Shown here: positions 5,585 to 5,806 of the stretch, one piece after another
How the letters are laid out: every line of letters starts with the position of its first letter
Position numbering within the stretch: the first letter of the stretch is position 1
Source: Candidatus Roizmanbacteria bacterium
GTDB lineage: Bacteria > Patescibacteriota > Microgenomatia > UBA1406 > GWC2-37-13
DNA length: 5,806 bases
NCBI GenBank assembly: GCA_013334845.1
Contig: JAAXWV010000091.1
Coordinates: 1-5,806, forward strand
Reading direction: 5' to 3'
Notes under the pieces: model-generated
Database searches by the model: none
Seen by the model: the letters and a program-made list of their open reading frames with translations, nothing else
Told to the model about the DNA's origin: nothing
Position numbers and translations under genes: made by a program

Positions 5585-5613
5585 TTGATCGAGGCTCATT
5601 TACCATGTATATC
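5585..5613 (+). promoter_or_regulatory. Weak candidate promoter of the Sel1-repeat gene
   Basis: TTGATC (5585-5590, 4 of 6) and TATATC (5608-5613, 4 of 6) lie 17 bases apart, directly behind the terminator. A promoter is expected somewhere in 5582-5650 because the upstream gene is strongly terminated. The match itself is modest. Confidence 0.27.
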
Positions 5614-5660
5614 AGATGTAGGTAACTGAAAATATATATGAGGATTTAAGGGAGTAGAGA

Positions 5661-5806
5661 ATGAAAAATCTGAATGTTGTTATCTGTCTTTATTTCATTT
5701 TACTTGCCGTGGTCGTTGCGCCTGCACGGGGATTTGACGGTTTGGATATTCCTAAGCTCAAACAGATGGCTGAAGAGGGCAATGCGGATGCTCAGTCAAA
5801 GCTTGG
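5661..5806 (+). CDS. Exported Sel1-repeat (TPR-like) protein, 3' truncated by the window
   Basis: The frame starts at ATG 5661, six bases after GGAG (5651-5654), and runs off the window after 48 codons. Residues 1 to about 22 are a signal peptide: K2, hydrophobic core VVICLYFILLAVVVA, then APA as a plausible signal-peptidase I site. The mature part begins FDGLDIPKLKQMAEEGNADA and continues QSKL. LKQMAEEGNADAQSKLG matches the first half of a Sel1-like repeat (x-x-x-A-x-x-G-x-x-x-A-Q-x-x-L-G). Such solenoid proteins act as protein-protein scaffolds, often in the periplasm or in envelope signalling. The number of repeats and the C-terminus are outside the window. It is separated from the regulator upstream by a strong terminator, so it is probably an independent unit. 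Confidence 0.8.
   Translation, partial: MKNLNVVICLYFILLAVVVAPARGFDGLDIPKLKQMAEEGNADAQSKL

Overview
The window looks like chromosomal DNA from an anaerobic, cytochrome-rich Gram-negative bacterium. The best guess is the Desulfuromonadales/Geobacterales group, or another former 'Deltaproteobacterium'. The grounds are a sensor kinase with a periplasmic c-type haem motif (CxxCH), a secreted NrfJ-like/OB-fold protein, a TonB-like protein (hence an outer membrane), a sigma-54 response regulator and a c-di-GMP phosphodiesterase tail. Base composition appears moderately AT-rich, by eye only. The taxon is an inference, not a match.

Layout, all on the + strand. At 1-139 is the C-terminal end of an EAL-domain protein. 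At 286-1779 is a membrane histidine kinase with a periplasmic haem-c type sensor domain. Its stop codon overlaps (ATGA) the ATG of what reads like the first codons of a response regulator (1776 onward), but that frame stops after 15 codons; a one-base shift prolongs the resemblance before another stop, so the cognate regulator seems to be a remnant. At 1985-2662 is a TonB-like energy transducer. At 2825-3568 is an exported two-domain NrfJ-like/OB-fold protein preceded by small dyads, and followed by a strong inverted repeat (3641-3677). A 384-bp intergenic stretch with a plausible promoter leads to an NtrC-family sigma-54 activator (3953-5464, TTG start behind a perfect AGGAGG). A textbook intrinsic terminator (5552-5581) closes it. 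At 5661 a secreted Sel1-repeat protein begins and runs off the window.

How the parts may work together: the kinase is placed to report a periplasmic redox or gas signal through haem. Its adjacent partner appears destroyed, and the intact NtrC-type regulator about 2.2 kb downstream is a possible surviving partner; this is inference from proximity only. The TonB-like and NrfJ-like proteins are envelope functions between the two signalling genes. No mobile element, CRISPR array, tRNA or rRNA was seen. The most notable items are the haem-sensing kinase, the decayed regulator at its 3' end, and the dyad-rich leader of the NrfJ-like gene.
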